Shown: positions 18,486 to 28,879 of the stretch, piece after piece
Layout of the letters: every line of letters begins with the position of its first letter
Numbering within the stretch: position 1 is the stretch's first letter
Assembly: GCA_024998565.1 (NCBI GenBank)
Contig: JACOEM010000002.1
Location: forward strand, 372,001-436,000
Direction of reading: 5' to 3'
Origin: Nitrospira sp.
Lineage (GTDB): Bacteria > Nitrospirota > Nitrospiria > Nitrospirales > Nitrospiraceae
DNA length: 64,000 nucleotides
Translations under genes and position numbers: made by a program
Notes under the pieces: generated by a model
What the model was told of the DNA's origin: nothing
The model's input: only the letters and a program-made list of their open reading frames with translations
Database searches by the model: none

Positions 18486-20330
18486 ATGAATATTCTTGGT
18501 ATTTCTGCCTTTTACCACGACAGTGCCGCATGTTTGGTGCGCGACGGGGAAATCATTGCCGCGGCTCAGGAAGAGCGCTTCACGAGGAAGAAGCATGATC
18601 CGGGGTTTCCTCATAAAGCCATCGACTACTGTCTTCGTGAAGGACAGATAGAGCTCAAAGATGTGCGGCACCTCGTCTTCTATGACAAGCCGCTGGTGAA
18701 GTTTGAGCGATTGCTAGAAACCTATCTTGCTTTTGCGCCTAGGGGTGTTCAATCTTTCGTGGCTGCCATGCCGGTGTGGTTGAAAGAGAAGCTTCTGTTG
18801 AAGAGTTTACTGCAGAAGGAATTCCTCCAGCATGCCCCGGACTTGACGACATCTTCCCTGCCACAGATTTTGTTTTCCGAGCACCATGAATCCCATGCGG
18901 CATCGGCTTTTTTCCCTTCTCCCTACGAGAGAGCGGTGGTTTTGTGCATGGACGGGGTTGGGGAGTGGGCTACTACGTCGGCGTGGCTTGGGCAAGGGAA
19001 CACGTTGACGCCACTATGGGAAATTCCTTTCCCTCATTCCATTGGACTGCTGTATTCCGCCTTCACGTACTATACGGGTTTCAAGGTGAATTCGGGCGAG
19101 TATAAGGTAATGGGTTTGGCGCCCTATGGCGAGCCGAAGTATGTGAAAGCGATTTACGAACATTTGCTGGACCTCAAGCCGGATGGAACGTTCCGGCTCA
19201 ACATGGATTATTTCAATTATTGCACCGGACTGACGATGACCGGCGGCAAGTTTGATGATGTATTTGGGGGGCCACCTCGCAAACCTGAATCCAAGCTGAC
19301 GCAGCGGGAGATGGATTTAGCTCGTTCAGTTCAAGAAGTGACAGAAGAGGTCATGCTACGTCTGTCGCGGACGCTCCATCGAGAGACCGGAGTAGACTAT
19401 ATGTGTATGGCCGGTGGTGTGGCGCTGAATTGTGTCGGGAACGGGCGTATTCTTCGGGAGGGACCCTTCAAGGGTCTCTGGATACAGCCTGCTGCAGGCG
19501 ATGCCGGAGGTGCGTTAGGTGCTGCATTAACTGCCTGGCATCAGTATGAACAACAACCGCGCAAGGTGACTTCCGGCAAGGATGGTATTAAGGGATCATA
19601 TTTAGGTCCCTGTCATACCAACGAGGAAATTGAAGCCTATCTGAAAAAGGTTGATGCGCCGTATGTCAGGCTCGATGAGAATCAACTCTATGCCCGTGTA
19701 GCCGAAGAACTTGCTGCAGGGAAGGTCGTGGGTTGGCTACAGGGACGAATGGAATTTGGACCTCGGGCATTGGGAGGCCGTAGCATACTAGGCGATGCGC
19801 GCAATCGGGACATGCAGTCTGTGATGAACCTTAAGATTAAGTATCGGGAATCGTTTCGGCCCTTCGCACCGTCGGTCTTGCGCGAACGAGTCTCCGACTA
19901 TTTCGTCCTCGATGCCGACAGCCCCTATATGCTACTCGTAGCTCCTGTCGTAGAAGAACGACGTCTTCCTGTGAGTTCCGCGCAAGATGGATTGTGGGGG
20001 ATCGAACTGTTGAATATCCCGCGGTCTGATATTCCCGCTGTGACTCACCTTGACTACTCAGCGCGGATTCAAACTGTCCATCAGGACACAAATCCACGCT
20101 ACTATTCGTTGCTAAAAGCTTTTGAAGCAAAGACGGGGCATGCCGTGTTGGTAAATACTTCCTTCAATGTGAGGGGGGAACCAATTGTCAGCACGCCGGA
20201 AGATGCCTATCGATGTTTTATGCGAACGGAAATGGACGTGCTCGTGCTGGAGAATTGCGTGTTGCTGAAAGGCGATCAGAAGCCGCTTGAAGGCGATTCT
20301 GATTGGAAGAAAGAGTTTGAGCTCGACTAA
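18486..20330 (+). CDS. carbamoyltransferase, NodU/CmcH/TobZ family
   Basis: 614 residues. Transfers a carbamoyl group from carbamoyl phosphate, through carbamoyl-AMP, to a hydroxyl of a sugar or small molecule. The N-terminal Kae1-like domain has GISAFYHDSAACLVRDG, EERFTRKKHD, SEHHESHAASAFF (metal-binding His) and LCMDGVGEW. The C-terminal YrdC-like half has GWLQGRMEFGPRALGGRSILGD and NTSFNVRGEPIV. It is full length for the family. In saxitoxin-type clusters and many glycan loci this enzyme accompanies SxtJ- and DUF5989-like membrane proteins; both occur here at 28468 and 28880. Probably carbamoylates the polysaccharide repeat unit. Confidence 0.92.
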   Translation: MNILGISAFYHDSAACLVRDGEIIAAAQEERFTRKKHDPGFPHKAIDYCLREGQIELKDVRHLVFYDKPLVKFERLLETYLAFAPRGVQSFVAAMPVWLKEKLLLKSLLQKEFLQHAPDLTTSSLPQILFSEHHESHAASAFFPSPYERAVVLCMDGVGEWATTSAWLGQGNTLTPLWEIPFPHSIGLLYSAFTYYTGFKVNSGEYKVMGLAPYGEPKYVKAIYEHLLDLKPDGTFRLNMDYFNYCTGLTMTGGKFDDVFGGPPRKPESKLTQREMDLARSVQEVTEEVMLRLSRTLHRETGVDYMCMAGGVALNCVGNGRILREGPFKGLWIQPAAGDAGGALGAALTAWHQYEQQPRKVTSGKDGIKGSYLGPCHTNEEIEAYLKKVDAPYVRLDENQLYARVAEELAAGKVVGWLQGRMEFGPRALGGRSILGDARNRDMQSVMNLKIKYRESFRPFAPSVLRERVSDYFVLDADSPYMLLVAPVVEERRLPVSSAQDGLWGIELLNIPRSDIPAVTHLDYSARIQTVHQDTNPRYYSLLKAFEAKTGHAVLVNTSFNVRGEPIVSTPEDAYRCFMRTEMDVLVLENCVLLKGDQKPLEGDSDWKKEFELD

Positions 20331-20366
20331 CCAGTAAGATAGTGAATACGAAGGAGGAATTGGTTC

Positions 20367-21377
20367 ATGCGAATTCTGATTACGGGTGGAGCAGGGTTTC
20401 TCGGTAGTCACTTATCCGATCTGCTGATTGGGCAGGGGCATGATGTGATTGCGCTGGATAATTTGATCACCGGACGAGCGGAAAATATTTCTCACCTGAT
20501 CGGAAATCCGAAATTCAGCTTTGTGAAATACAACGTGTGTGACTATTTGCATGTCGATGGGCAATTGGACGCGGTAATGCATTTTGCGTCCCCGGCGAGC
20601 CCTCAGGATTATCTTGAGATGCCCATTGCGACTTTGAAGGTGGGGGCCTTGGGAACACACAAGGCGTTGGGATTGGCGAAAGCCAAAGGGGCCCGGTTTC
20701 TATTGGCGAGCACCTCTGAAGTCTATGGCGACCCGTTGCTCAATCCTCAACCGGAAACCTACTGGGGTAATGTGAATCCCATCGGCGCGCGGGGGGTCTA
20801 TGATGAGGCGAAGAGATTTGCTGAGGCTATGACGATGGCCTATCACCGATATCATGGAGTCGACACAAGAATCGTTCGGATATTCAATACGTACGGCCCC
20901 AGGATGAGGCCGAAGGATGGTCGGGTCGTCTCGAATTTCATCGTACAGGCCCTTCAGGGAAAACCGCTGACGGTCTTTGGCGACGGCTCCCAGACACGTA
21001 GCTTTTGCTATGTCGATGATTTGGTTCGTGGTATCGTGGCGTTATTGATGGTGAAATCAGACAAGTCTGTGGCGGAACGCACTGATCGTACGAAGTTCCT
21101 CACTCAGAAGCCCGACGCTATCCTGGACAGCATTCATGATCCGGTCAATATCGGGAATCCACGAGAACTTACGGTTCGTGGTATTGCTGAGATCATTCTG
21201 AAAATTACCGGTTCCAAGAGTGTCATCGAAGAGCGTCCGCTCCCAGCAGATGATCCGAAGGTTCGTCGGCCTGATATTACGAGAGCCAAGAGTCTCTTAG
21301 AATGGGAACCGAAAGTAGAACTCGAAGATGGTATTCGGAAGGCCACGGAGTACTTTCGCCAGGTTATTGCGAAGTAA
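20367..21377 (+). CDS. UDP-glucuronate decarboxylase (UDP-xylose synthase)
   Basis: 336 residues. NAD-dependent conversion of UDP-glucuronate to UDP-xylose (or the 4-keto pentose). Glycine motif [10 protein letters not shown] (7-16), [36 protein letters not shown], the Tyr-Lys pair in [21 protein letters not shown] and [14 protein letters not shown] are all standard for this enzyme. An insertion after LMVKSDKS (about 25 residues) is longer than in typical members. AAGGAGG lies 8 bases before the ATG. The substrate would come from the dehydrogenase at 1868. Confidence 0.9.
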   Translation: MRILITGGAGFLGSHLSDLLIGQGHDVIALDNLITGRAENISHLIGNPKFSFVKYNVCDYLHVDGQLDAVMHFASPASPQDYLEMPIATLKVGALGTHKALGLAKAKGARFLLASTSEVYGDPLLNPQPETYWGNVNPIGARGVYDEAKRFAEAMTMAYHRYHGVDTRIVRIFNTYGPRMRPKDGRVVSNFIVQALQGKPLTVFGDGSQTRSFCYVDDLVRGIVALLMVKSDKSVAERTDRTKFLTQKPDAILDSIHDPVNIGNPRELTVRGIAEIILKITGSKSVIEERPLPADDPKVRRPDITRAKSLLEWEPKVELEDGIRKATEYFRQVIAK

Positions 21378-21429
21378 TGGGTGTCCGGTGACGCTAGGCT
21401 AGAAAGGGCAGGGGTGGCAGATAGTTATT

Positions 21430-23322
21430 ATGTGTGGGATTGCAATCGTCATAGGGCTGAATGGTCGCCCCATCGAGCGAGTGGCCGTTGAACGGATGGC
21501 CAAAAGTTTGCTTCATCGGGGCCCCGATGACGGTGGCATCTATCTGGATGGTGCTGTCGGAATGGGATTTCGTCGTCTTTCGATTCTTGATTTGTCAGAA
21601 GCGGGCCATCAGCCCATGGTCAGTGAGGATGGGCAGTATGTGCTGGTCTTCAACGGCGAAATCTTCAATTATGTCGAACTGCGATCGGAACTTCGTCAAT
21701 TGGGGTATCAGTTTCGGTCCAGTGGGGACAGCGAGGTCCTGCTTGCGGCATATCGTGAATGGGGTCGTGAGTGCTTGTCCAAACTCAATGGGATGTGGGC
21801 GTTTGTGATCTATGATCGTCGACATCGGCTGATTTTTGGCTCGCGCGATCGATTTGGTGTCAAACCGCTGTACTACAGCCGTACCTCCGATGTGATGCAA
21901 TTCGCTTCGGAGATTAAGGCGTTGCGAGCATCTGGCTATCAGCCGGGTGAGATCAATTGGCGGACTGCGGCCAGGTTCCTGTTCGAGGGTCGATTGGACA
22001 GCCAGGTTGAGACGTTCTACCAAGGTATCGAGCAGATTCCTCCGGGCAGCGGGTTTGAACTGACGCTGGATGGCACCTGGCATCAATGGTCTTTTTGGTC
22101 GCTTGATGAGTTGCCTCCGAGTGCATCCAAGAACCCTGCAGCGACGTTTGCGGAGCTGTTTGAAGATTCGGTTCGAATTCGAATGCGAAGCGATGTTCCA
22201 GTGGGAGTATGTTTGTCCGGGGGACTTGATTCGACAGCGATTATTTGTGCAGCAGCTCGTCAGCGAGGTGAGACGGCTGCTGGGCAGTCCGAATCTCTCC
22301 AGGCTTTTTGCTATATGGCAAAGGAGTTCGACGAGTCGAAATATATTACCGACACGTTGACTCAAACCCGAGCGCAACTCAGGCAACTCGAAACTAGTCC
22401 CGCAGAGCTATGGAGTGACTTGCGACAACTTCTCTGGTTTCAAGACGAGCCGGTGCACACGATGACTGCCGTAGTGGGCTACCAGCTCATGCGTCTAGCT
22501 GCCTCCCATGGAATCCGTGTTGTATTAAACGGACAGGGAGCTGATGAGACCATTGGGGGCTATTCCAGTTATTTCCAGGACTATTGGGTATCACTTCTTC
22601 GACAAGGGCATGTGCGAGAAGCGTGGCAGGCTGTGACCGCCTATACAGAGGCTCATGGCGGGAATTCGCGTCAACGTCTTGCTGCGGCTGCTGTCCGGTG
22701 CCTCTCATGGGAAATGTATAAAGTGAACGCGTACCGTGGTTGGGCACTGGCTCGGCGCCAGGCACGTCTCCGTCAAAATCCGTGGTTTACGGATGACCTC
22801 ACCAAACATTTTATCAACGAAGATGTCCCCCCGACGTCTATGACCTTGTCGAACTCATTGAAGCAGTCAGTTGTTTCCGCGCCGTTGCCTCTGTACTTAC
22901 GGATTGAGGATCGCAACTCTATGGCACACTCGGTGGAAGCGCGGCTTCCTTTTTTGGACTATCGCCTGGTCTCATTCGTGTCGGGCCTTTCCGATGACTG
23001 GAAGATACGTGGGCCCTGGAATAAATATGTGCTTCGAGAAGGCATGAGGGGTCGGATCCCAGAGTCAGTGCGATCACGTGTGGACAAGATGGGTTTTCCC
23101 ACTGCCAGTAAGAAGTGGTTTGCGCATGATCTCTATGAGCCGCTTCGCGATATTCTTGGGAGTCGGGTTGTTCGGGAGCGAGGTATCTACAACGTTGGTG
23201 CATTGACGGCGGATTTGGAGCGTCACCACCGAGGAGAATCAGACTTCGCCAATAAGCTATTCCACGTTGCGGAATTCGAGATTTTTTCAGATCTCCTGCG
23301 TCATGATTCCGGTCTCGCATAG
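21430..23322 (+). CDS. asnB: asparagine synthase (glutamine-hydrolysing)-like amidotransferase
   Basis: 630 residues. N-terminal class II glutamine amidotransferase with nucleophile Cys2 (MCGIAIVIG), LLHRGPDDGG and FNGEIFNY; C-terminal synthetase with PP-loop SGGLDS at residues 263-268. In glycan loci these enzymes often amidate uronic acids or make amide-linked decorations rather than free asparagine; AsnB-like amidotransferases are a regular part of exosortase-A-type exopolysaccharide loci. Which role applies is inference. 52 bases after the decarboxylase gene, same operon. Confidence 0.88.
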   Translation: MCGIAIVIGLNGRPIERVAVERMAKSLLHRGPDDGGIYLDGAVGMGFRRLSILDLSEAGHQPMVSEDGQYVLVFNGEIFNYVELRSELRQLGYQFRSSGDSEVLLAAYREWGRECLSKLNGMWAFVIYDRRHRLIFGSRDRFGVKPLYYSRTSDVMQFASEIKALRASGYQPGEINWRTAARFLFEGRLDSQVETFYQGIEQIPPGSGFELTLDGTWHQWSFWSLDELPPSASKNPAATFAELFEDSVRIRMRSDVPVGVCLSGGLDSTAIICAAARQRGETAAGQSESLQAFCYMAKEFDESKYITDTLTQTRAQLRQLETSPAELWSDLRQLLWFQDEPVHTMTAVVGYQLMRLAASHGIRVVLNGQGADETIGGYSSYFQDYWVSLLRQGHVREAWQAVTAYTEAHGGNSRQRLAAAAVRCLSWEMYKVNAYRGWALARRQARLRQNPWFTDDLTKHFINEDVPPTSMTLSNSLKQSVVSAPLPLYLRIEDRNSMAHSVEARLPFLDYRLVSFVSGLSDDWKIRGPWNKYVLREGMRGRIPESVRSRVDKMGFPTASKKWFAHDLYEPLRDILGSRVVRERGIYNVGALTADLERHHRGESDFANKLFHVAEFEIFSDLLRHDSGLA

Positions 23323-23491
23323 CTGTTAAGTGTTCTGGTGAGTTCCGTTAGACATTGGTGTCTGTTCGGTTGCGGGATGGCCATGTTTCTGAACTCATCG
23401 TTTCCCCACATTGTGATCCCAGGCGTGTTCGCCAGCTTGCCGAAGGTCTATCCAACCAACGTCGCCACGTCGGGGGACAGATGGTGAGTCT

Positions 23492-24874
23492 GTGAAGCGA
23501 GTCCTCATAGTCGCCTACTATTTTCCGCCAGTTGCGGCGAGTGGTGCGATGCGCCCGCTTGGTTTCTGCCGAAATCTACCGACATTTGGATGGCAACCTC
23601 ACGTGCTGACAACGTCTCCGGAGTGTGTCTATCCGGCGCACCAAGTTGATGAGAAGCTTGGTGAACGTGTGCCGGGGACGGTCGGCGTGACTCGTGTGCC
23701 CTATACCGATCGCCTTCAGCAGATGTTGCACTATCGCGACGTGGTCCGGGGGATGCTGAAAGGACAAGTGGGGCAGAATAAGACGGTGAAGATTCAATCA
23801 AACCAAGCGCCTTCTTCGCCGCCTCAATCAGAGACCGATCGTTCAACGCTGAAAGGTTTTCTGCTGGATTGGGCATTTGCATTTCCGGATCGCCAATGTG
23901 GCTGGCTCGGGGAGGTTGTGCGCCATTTTCAGCATTTCGACGAAAATCAGATTCCGGACGTGGTTTTTGCAACGGGTGGGCCTTGGACAAGTTTTTTGGT
24001 CGGCTCAATCCTTGCCAAGCAGTTCAATCGGCCACTGGTGCTGGATTATCGCGATCCATGGAATTGTAACCCCTATTATTCTTTTAGTTCTCGGATGCTT
24101 ACTAGGAAATCACAAGTGGTTGAGGCAAGAGTGTGCCAGGCCGCTAGTCATGTCATCGCCAATACCGAGGAACTTCGTGAGAGACTCATTGCGGAATATA
24201 GCGAGCTCCGAGATCGCTGTACTTGGATCCCCAACGGGTTTGATCGAGACGTGTTGCCTCTCGGGAAGATCCCTGCTGAACAAGTGGATGCTCCCTCCTC
24301 CTCGGCAGGATACGAACTGTGTCATTTCGGGACGGTCTACGGGAAGCGGACTCCGCGTGTCTTACTGCAGGCAATATGGGAGTTGTTTCAAGAGGGTCGA
24401 TTGAAACCCGACGCGATCCGATTGCGTTTCGTCGGCGGGTGGGACTCGACCGATCTGGAGTGTGAGCGATATGCCGCAGAGCTCGAGAAACACTCGTTTT
24501 TGCGGCGCGAGCCGCCGATCCCGCACAGCCTGTGCCTGATGGAGATGCAGCGATCCAGCGTGCTGTTGGTGCTTCAACCGGACTCCCCGTTGCAGGTACC
24601 GGCAAAAATCTACGAATATGTTGCGACTGGTCGTCCGCTGCTATTGATCGGTGGGGAGGGTGCAACCGCCGATTTAGTCACTCGGCATGCCTTGGGTATC
24701 AGTAGTCCGAATCAGCTGGCGGCGATCAAACGGCTTCTCGACGAGCTGGCAACCGGGGTGCGAAAACTTGTTCGGCCTGACGTGACGCGTGTGAACCGGT
24801 TCGATTATCGATCGTTGACAGGAGAATTGGCGGCTGTACTCGATGCGGCCGTCGGGGCGAAGGAACGTTCCTAG
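23492..24874 (+). CDS. glycosyltransferase family 4-like protein
   Basis: 460 residues from GTG 23492. Starts MKRVLIVAYYFPPVAASGAMR, the acceptor-side motif of many GT4 enzymes in exopolysaccharide loci. It has a central PDVVFATGGPWTSFLVG, then VLDYRDPW, HVIANTEELRERL, TWIPNGFD, LCHFGTVYGKRTPRVLLQAI and VPAKIYEYVATGRPLLLI with the nucleotide-binding Glu. The donor is unknown. A 168-base gap lies upstream without a recognisable gene. Confidence 0.83.
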   Translation: MKRVLIVAYYFPPVAASGAMRPLGFCRNLPTFGWQPHVLTTSPECVYPAHQVDEKLGERVPGTVGVTRVPYTDRLQQMLHYRDVVRGMLKGQVGQNKTVKIQSNQAPSSPPQSETDRSTLKGFLLDWAFAFPDRQCGWLGEVVRHFQHFDENQIPDVVFATGGPWTSFLVGSILAKQFNRPLVLDYRDPWNCNPYYSFSSRMLTRKSQVVEARVCQAASHVIANTEELRERLIAEYSELRDRCTWIPNGFDRDVLPLGKIPAEQVDAPSSSAGYELCHFGTVYGKRTPRVLLQAIWELFQEGRLKPDAIRLRFVGGWDSTDLECERYAAELEKHSFLRREPPIPHSLCLMEMQRSSVLLVLQPDSPLQVPAKIYEYVATGRPLLLIGGEGATADLVTRHALGISSPNQLAAIKRLLDELATGVRKLVRPDVTRVNRFDYRSLTGELAAVLDAAVGAKERS

Positions 24875-24884
24875 TGTTGGCATT

Positions 24885-25931
24885 ATGAGTACGATGGTCT
24901 CTTCAAGACTTGGCCGAACCGATGCCGAAATCCTCGCATGGGAAAGTTATGTTCTAAGTTCTCCCCTCGCGTCGGCATACCATCAGTGCGGCTGGCGGCG
25001 GGTGATTGAGGAGGCCTTTGGGCATCCAACATACTATCTGCTGGTGCGGGGGAGAGACGGCGAACCGCAGGGCGTTCTGCCGCTGGTGTTTCTGGCCAGC
25101 CGAGGGTTTGGCCGTTTCCTCGTATCCCTGCCGTTTCTAAATTACGGCGGCGTAGTTGCGAGTTCATCGGAAGCATATCGTCTGCTTGAAGCGCATGCTG
25201 TTGAGCAAGCTCGGGAGCTGAATGCGGACCATATCGAGCTTCGACATCAGGCGTTGATGGATACTTCTTGGGTGTCCACCGAACGAAAAGTGTCTATGCG
25301 GCTTCCGTTGCCGAGCACGTATGAGCAGTTGGTAAAAGGATTTCCCTCCAAATTGCGAAGCCAGGTTCGTCGGGCTCAAAAAGAAGGCATGACGGCCCGG
25401 GTAGGGGGAAGTGAGTGCCTCGATGAGTTTTACACTGTCTTTTCTCGATGCATGCGCGATTTAGGGACGCCGGTTTATGCGAAGGGATTCTTTGCAAAGA
25501 TTCTTGAGGTGTTTCCGAAGGAGGCGCGCATCTGCATCGTTTCTCATGGGCAGACGCCGGTTGCTGCAGGTTTTCTCTATGGATTCCGTTCTTCGCTGGA
25601 GATTCCCTGGGCCGCGTCCGACAAGCGGTTCAACAAGCTGGCTCCAAACATGTTGCTCTATGGCACGGTGTTGGAATTTGCCTGTCAGCAAGGGTTTCAG
25701 ATTTTCGATTTTGGCCGCTCGAGTCCCGATAGCGGAACGTATCGATTCAAGGAGCAGTGGGGAGCTCTGCCTCATCAGCTGTACTGGTACTATTGGATGA
25801 AAGATGGGCACGCAGTTCCTCAACTCAACCCGCAGAACCCTAAATATGCTCTTGCAATTCGTCTGTGGCAGCAACTGCCTGTGGTTGTCGCCAACGTGCT
25901 TGGGCCCCACATTGTGAAACATCTTCCATGA
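24885..25931 (+). CDS. FemAB-like acyltransferase (GNAT fold)
   Basis: 348 residues from ATG 24885, 10 bases after the previous stop; an upstream in-frame ATG (24843) falls inside the preceding gene. Two GNAT-like halves are suggested: residues about 15-150 (SAYHQCGWRRVIEEAFGHPTYYLLV, LNYGGVVASS) and about 160-330 (FPSKLRSQVRRAQKEGM, RCMRDLGTPVYAKGFF, FDFGRSSPDSGTYRFKEQWG). This is the FemAB type associated with exopolysaccharide/PEP-CTERM loci. It would transfer an aminoacyl or acyl group, possibly to an amino sugar. The stop overlaps the next start by 4 bases. Confidence 0.83.
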   Translation: MSTMVSSRLGRTDAEILAWESYVLSSPLASAYHQCGWRRVIEEAFGHPTYYLLVRGRDGEPQGVLPLVFLASRGFGRFLVSLPFLNYGGVVASSSEAYRLLEAHAVEQARELNADHIELRHQALMDTSWVSTERKVSMRLPLPSTYEQLVKGFPSKLRSQVRRAQKEGMTARVGGSECLDEFYTVFSRCMRDLGTPVYAKGFFAKILEVFPKEARICIVSHGQTPVAAGFLYGFRSSLEIPWAASDKRFNKLAPNMLLYGTVLEFACQQGFQIFDFGRSSPDSGTYRFKEQWGALPHQLYWYYWMKDGHAVPQLNPQNPKYALAIRLWQQLPVVVANVLGPHIVKHLP

Positions 25932-27205
25932 AAGTCCAGCGAACGCTTCCTCCATCGGCTGCACCGATCGAATGGCAAGACCTCTTGGAGGGGTTACTAG
26001 GTCTTGTGCATTCGGAAGCGGCAGTTGAGCGACTGCAGGATGACTTTCGCCAGCACTTCGGTGTGAAACATGTGTGGTTTGTGTCATCGGGAAAGGCCGC
26101 TCTCAGTCTTATTCTCAGCGCACTGCATGGTCTGTCCGGTCGCAATAAGGTGGTTCTTCCGGGATATACGTGCTTTTCTGTGCCGTCGGCTGTTGTTCGT
26201 GCTCGACTGTCGGTGGCTCTATGTGACGTGGATCCGGTGTCGTTGGATTTCGATTTTGGAAAACTTTCCACAGTGGCTGATTCGAGTGCCTTGTGTGTCT
26301 TGGTCACCCACCTGTTGGGAATTGGTGTTGATGTCCCCCGGGTCGTGGATCTGTGTCGTCAACGGGGCATTTTTGTCGTGGAGGATGTAGCGCAGGCGTT
26401 TGGCGGTGAACGCGCGGGAGTACCGTTCGGGTCGATGGGTAATGTCTCGTTTCTCAGTTTTGGGAGAGGGAAAAATATTACCTGTGGTTCAGGAGGCGCT
26501 ATTCTTACGAATGAGGATCGAATAGGAGAAGCCTTGGCTCGTGAATATGCGCTGCTTCCCCAAGTATCGCTGATCGATATGTTAAAGAATTGGCTCGAGG
26601 TCGCGGTTACGAAGGTGTTGATCAACCCTGCGCTCTATTGGCTCCCGGCTGGACTTCCGTTTCTAAAGTTGGGGGAGACAAAGTTTTACACGGATTTTCC
26701 CATCGTGCGTCTGGACCCAATCCGTGCCGGATTGTTGCGTCGCTGGAAACGTCGGCTCGCCAATTCGACCACCAGTCGAGTGATGCATTCCGAACAGATG
26801 CTCCGCTCGTTGGCTCGATCGAATGTGCAGACTATCAAACCCTCTGGGCAAGGACAGTCAGTGTATCTGCGATTGCCCGTGCTGATGCGTTCGAAGCAGG
26901 AAAAGGATGCAGTATGTCGTGCCTCAGCCGATCAGGGGCTGGGAATCAGTCCCTTGTATCCATCGTCACTTCAGCAGATTGTTGAGCTTCGTGACACCCT
27001 CTCAAGTCAGGATGTGCCCCAGTCCACTCTGATCGCAGAGCGGCTTGTGACGCTTCCAACGCATGAACTGGTGTCAGGTGATGATATCGATCGGATTTCC
27101 AGTGCCATTCAAGCGGCTCAGCGCGTTGGCGGTGCAGCCACGGTTCCTCCTCAGGATTTTACGAGCGGGCAACCTCAGGCTCCTGCGCTGCCCCGGATAA
27201 CTTAA
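25928..27205 (+). CDS. DegT/DnrJ/EryC1/StrS-family aminotransferase
   Basis: 425 residues from ATG 25928 (ATGA overlap with the FemAB-like gene). PLP-dependent aminotransferase of keto-sugars: VSSGKAALSLILSAL (phosphate-binding), VVLPGYTCFSVPSAV, VEDVAQAFGGE with the PLP-contacting Asp, and the Schiff-base Lys in SFGRGKNITCGSGG. It makes an amino sugar that the neighbouring FemAB-like protein could acylate; coupled translation supports this link. The exact keto-sugar substrate is unknown. Confidence 0.87.
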   Translation: MKVQRTLPPSAAPIEWQDLLEGLLGLVHSEAAVERLQDDFRQHFGVKHVWFVSSGKAALSLILSALHGLSGRNKVVLPGYTCFSVPSAVVRARLSVALCDVDPVSLDFDFGKLSTVADSSALCVLVTHLLGIGVDVPRVVDLCRQRGIFVVEDVAQAFGGERAGVPFGSMGNVSFLSFGRGKNITCGSGGAILTNEDRIGEALAREYALLPQVSLIDMLKNWLEVAVTKVLINPALYWLPAGLPFLKLGETKFYTDFPIVRLDPIRAGLLRRWKRRLANSTTSRVMHSEQMLRSLARSNVQTIKPSGQGQSVYLRLPVLMRSKQEKDAVCRASADQGLGISPLYPSSLQQIVELRDTLSSQDVPQSTLIAERLVTLPTHELVSGDDIDRISSAIQAAQRVGGAATVPPQDFTSGQPQAPALPRIT

Positions 27206-27262
27206 TCGCTTGGCTGATGGGGGGGGTGAGCGGCGGTAGAGTGGTCACACGGTAGGACGCTA

Positions 27263-28405
27263 ATGATGTGGTTTATGGAATGGATATTCTGGGGCTCGCT
27301 GGTATTCATGTTTTATTCCTATGCCGGATACCTGCTCGCGTTGCTCATCCTGTCTTTTTTTAGAAATCGACCGGTGCTGGTTGGCGATATTCAACCGCGG
27401 GTTTCGTTTGTAATAACCGCTTACAATGAAGAAGCCCGCATTAGAGAGAAGATTGAGAACAGTCTCCAGCAGCAGTATCCCCCTGAGTGCCTTGAAATTG
27501 TTGTGGCCTCTGATTGTTCGTCGGACCGTACCGATGACATTGTGCGATCGTACGCAGCTTCCGGTGTGCGCCTCGTGCGTGCGCAAGAGCGAAAAGGCAA
27601 AGAAGCGGCTCAGAAGCTGGCGGTCAGCCAGACAGACGGAGAGATACTGGTATTCTCCGATGTCGCTACGACCTTGCCTCCTCAAGGTATTGTCAATATC
27701 GTGAAGTCGTTCAACGATCCCACCGTCGGCTGCGTCAGTAGTGTGGATCAGTTTGTGGATGCCCAGGGCAATCTCAGCGGGGAGGGCGCGTATGTCAAGT
27801 ATGAGATGCTGCTGCGTCAGTTGGAAACGAAGGTGAATACCTTGGTCGGCCTTAGCGGCTCATTCTTTGCCGCCAGGAGGACTGTCTGTAGTCCTTGGGC
27901 AGACGATCTGCAAAGCGACTTTAATACATTGCTGAATTCAATGAAGGCCGGACTACGTGGTGTCTCGGATCCGGCGAGCGTGGGCTATTATAAAAACTTG
28001 ACTGATGAGAAGAAGGAATATCAGCGTAAGGTCCGGACCGTTCTAAGGGGAATCGCGGTGTTGATGCGAAGCCTTCCCATGCTCAATCCGTTTCGGTACG
28101 GTATCTTTGCCTGGCAGCTCTTCAGCCACAAGCTATGCCGATGGTTGGTGCCATTCGCGATGATTGGTATGCTGGCTTCGAATATTGTGTTGGCAATAGA
28201 TTCGGGGTTATACCGGATTCTTCTGCTGGGACAGGTCCTATTTTATGCCATTGCGGCAGCCTATGCTGGCTGTAGTTGGATGCCAAAGAGCAATGTGTTT
28301 CGGTTGCCTTCGTTTTTTGTTCTTGTGAACCTTTCGATCATCGACGCCTGGGTGCGGTATTTTCGGGGAGATCGGGTGTTTCGTTGGGAGCCGTCTAAAC
28401 GTTGA
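27263..28405 (+). CDS. membrane glycosyltransferase family 2
   Basis: 380 residues. An N-terminal membrane segment (about residues 5-35) is followed by a GT2 domain: SFVITAYNEEARIREKI, VVASDCSSDRTDDIV, VFSDVATTLPP and GVSDPASVGYYKNLTDEKKEYQRKVRT. Three hydrophobic segments close the protein (about 295-355). This arrangement matches processive or lipid-linked GT2 enzymes of the membrane. An ATG one codon later is an equally likely start. Confidence 0.86.
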   Translation: MMWFMEWIFWGSLVFMFYSYAGYLLALLILSFFRNRPVLVGDIQPRVSFVITAYNEEARIREKIENSLQQQYPPECLEIVVASDCSSDRTDDIVRSYAASGVRLVRAQERKGKEAAQKLAVSQTDGEILVFSDVATTLPPQGIVNIVKSFNDPTVGCVSSVDQFVDAQGNLSGEGAYVKYEMLLRQLETKVNTLVGLSGSFFAARRTVCSPWADDLQSDFNTLLNSMKAGLRGVSDPASVGYYKNLTDEKKEYQRKVRTVLRGIAVLMRSLPMLNPFRYGIFAWQLFSHKLCRWLVPFAMIGMLASNIVLAIDSGLYRILLLGQVLFYAIAAAYAGCSWMPKSNVFRLPSFFVLVNLSIIDAWVRYFRGDRVFRWEPSKR

Positions 28406-28467
28406 GCGAGGGTGGGCAGATCGATCAGCCGGTCGCGTAGGAAAACATAGTTACAGTGAGGTACTGA

Positions 28468-28863
28468 ATGGATACGATGGTTGAAAAGAAGGAGTTGCGA
28501 AACTTTGGGTTGATTGTTGGTGGTGTTTTCATTCTGATCGGCGTCTGGCCTATGATTCGTTATGGTGAGGGGATTCGTCTATGGGCCATCGTGCCGGGGG
28601 TACTGTTAGTTCCATTGGGATTAGCCGCGCCGACCATTCTTGTGCCTCTTTTCAAAGTGTGGATGAAAGTCGGCCACGTGATGGGATGGATTAACACCAG
28701 GATCATTTTAGGGATTCTGTATTTTGGACTCATCACCCCGATGGGGGTGATCATGCGGATGTTTGGTTGGGACTCCATGCGAAGAGCGCTAAGGCGAGAT
28801 GCCGAAAGTTATCGAGTCGTGCGGCAGGCGAGGCCACGCAACCACATGACCAGGCAATTTTAA
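28468..28863 (+). CDS. SxtJ-family small membrane protein
   Basis: 131 residues with three or four hydrophobic segments (about 13-30, 36-52, 54-72 and 78-98), beginning KKELRNFGLIVGGVFILIG and ending in a basic tail. This pattern matches the SxtJ family, named from saxitoxin clusters, where it neighbours a NodU-type carbamoyltransferase and a tiny DUF5989 protein. Function is not known. Here the tiny partner follows 16 bases downstream and a carbamoyltransferase is encoded at 18486 in the same locus. Confidence 0.75.
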   Translation: MDTMVEKKELRNFGLIVGGVFILIGVWPMIRYGEGIRLWAIVPGVLLVPLGLAAPTILVPLFKVWMKVGHVMGWINTRIILGILYFGLITPMGVIMRMFGWDSMRRALRRDAESYRVVRQARPRNHMTRQF

Positions 28864-28879
28864 GCAAACGGAGGGCGAT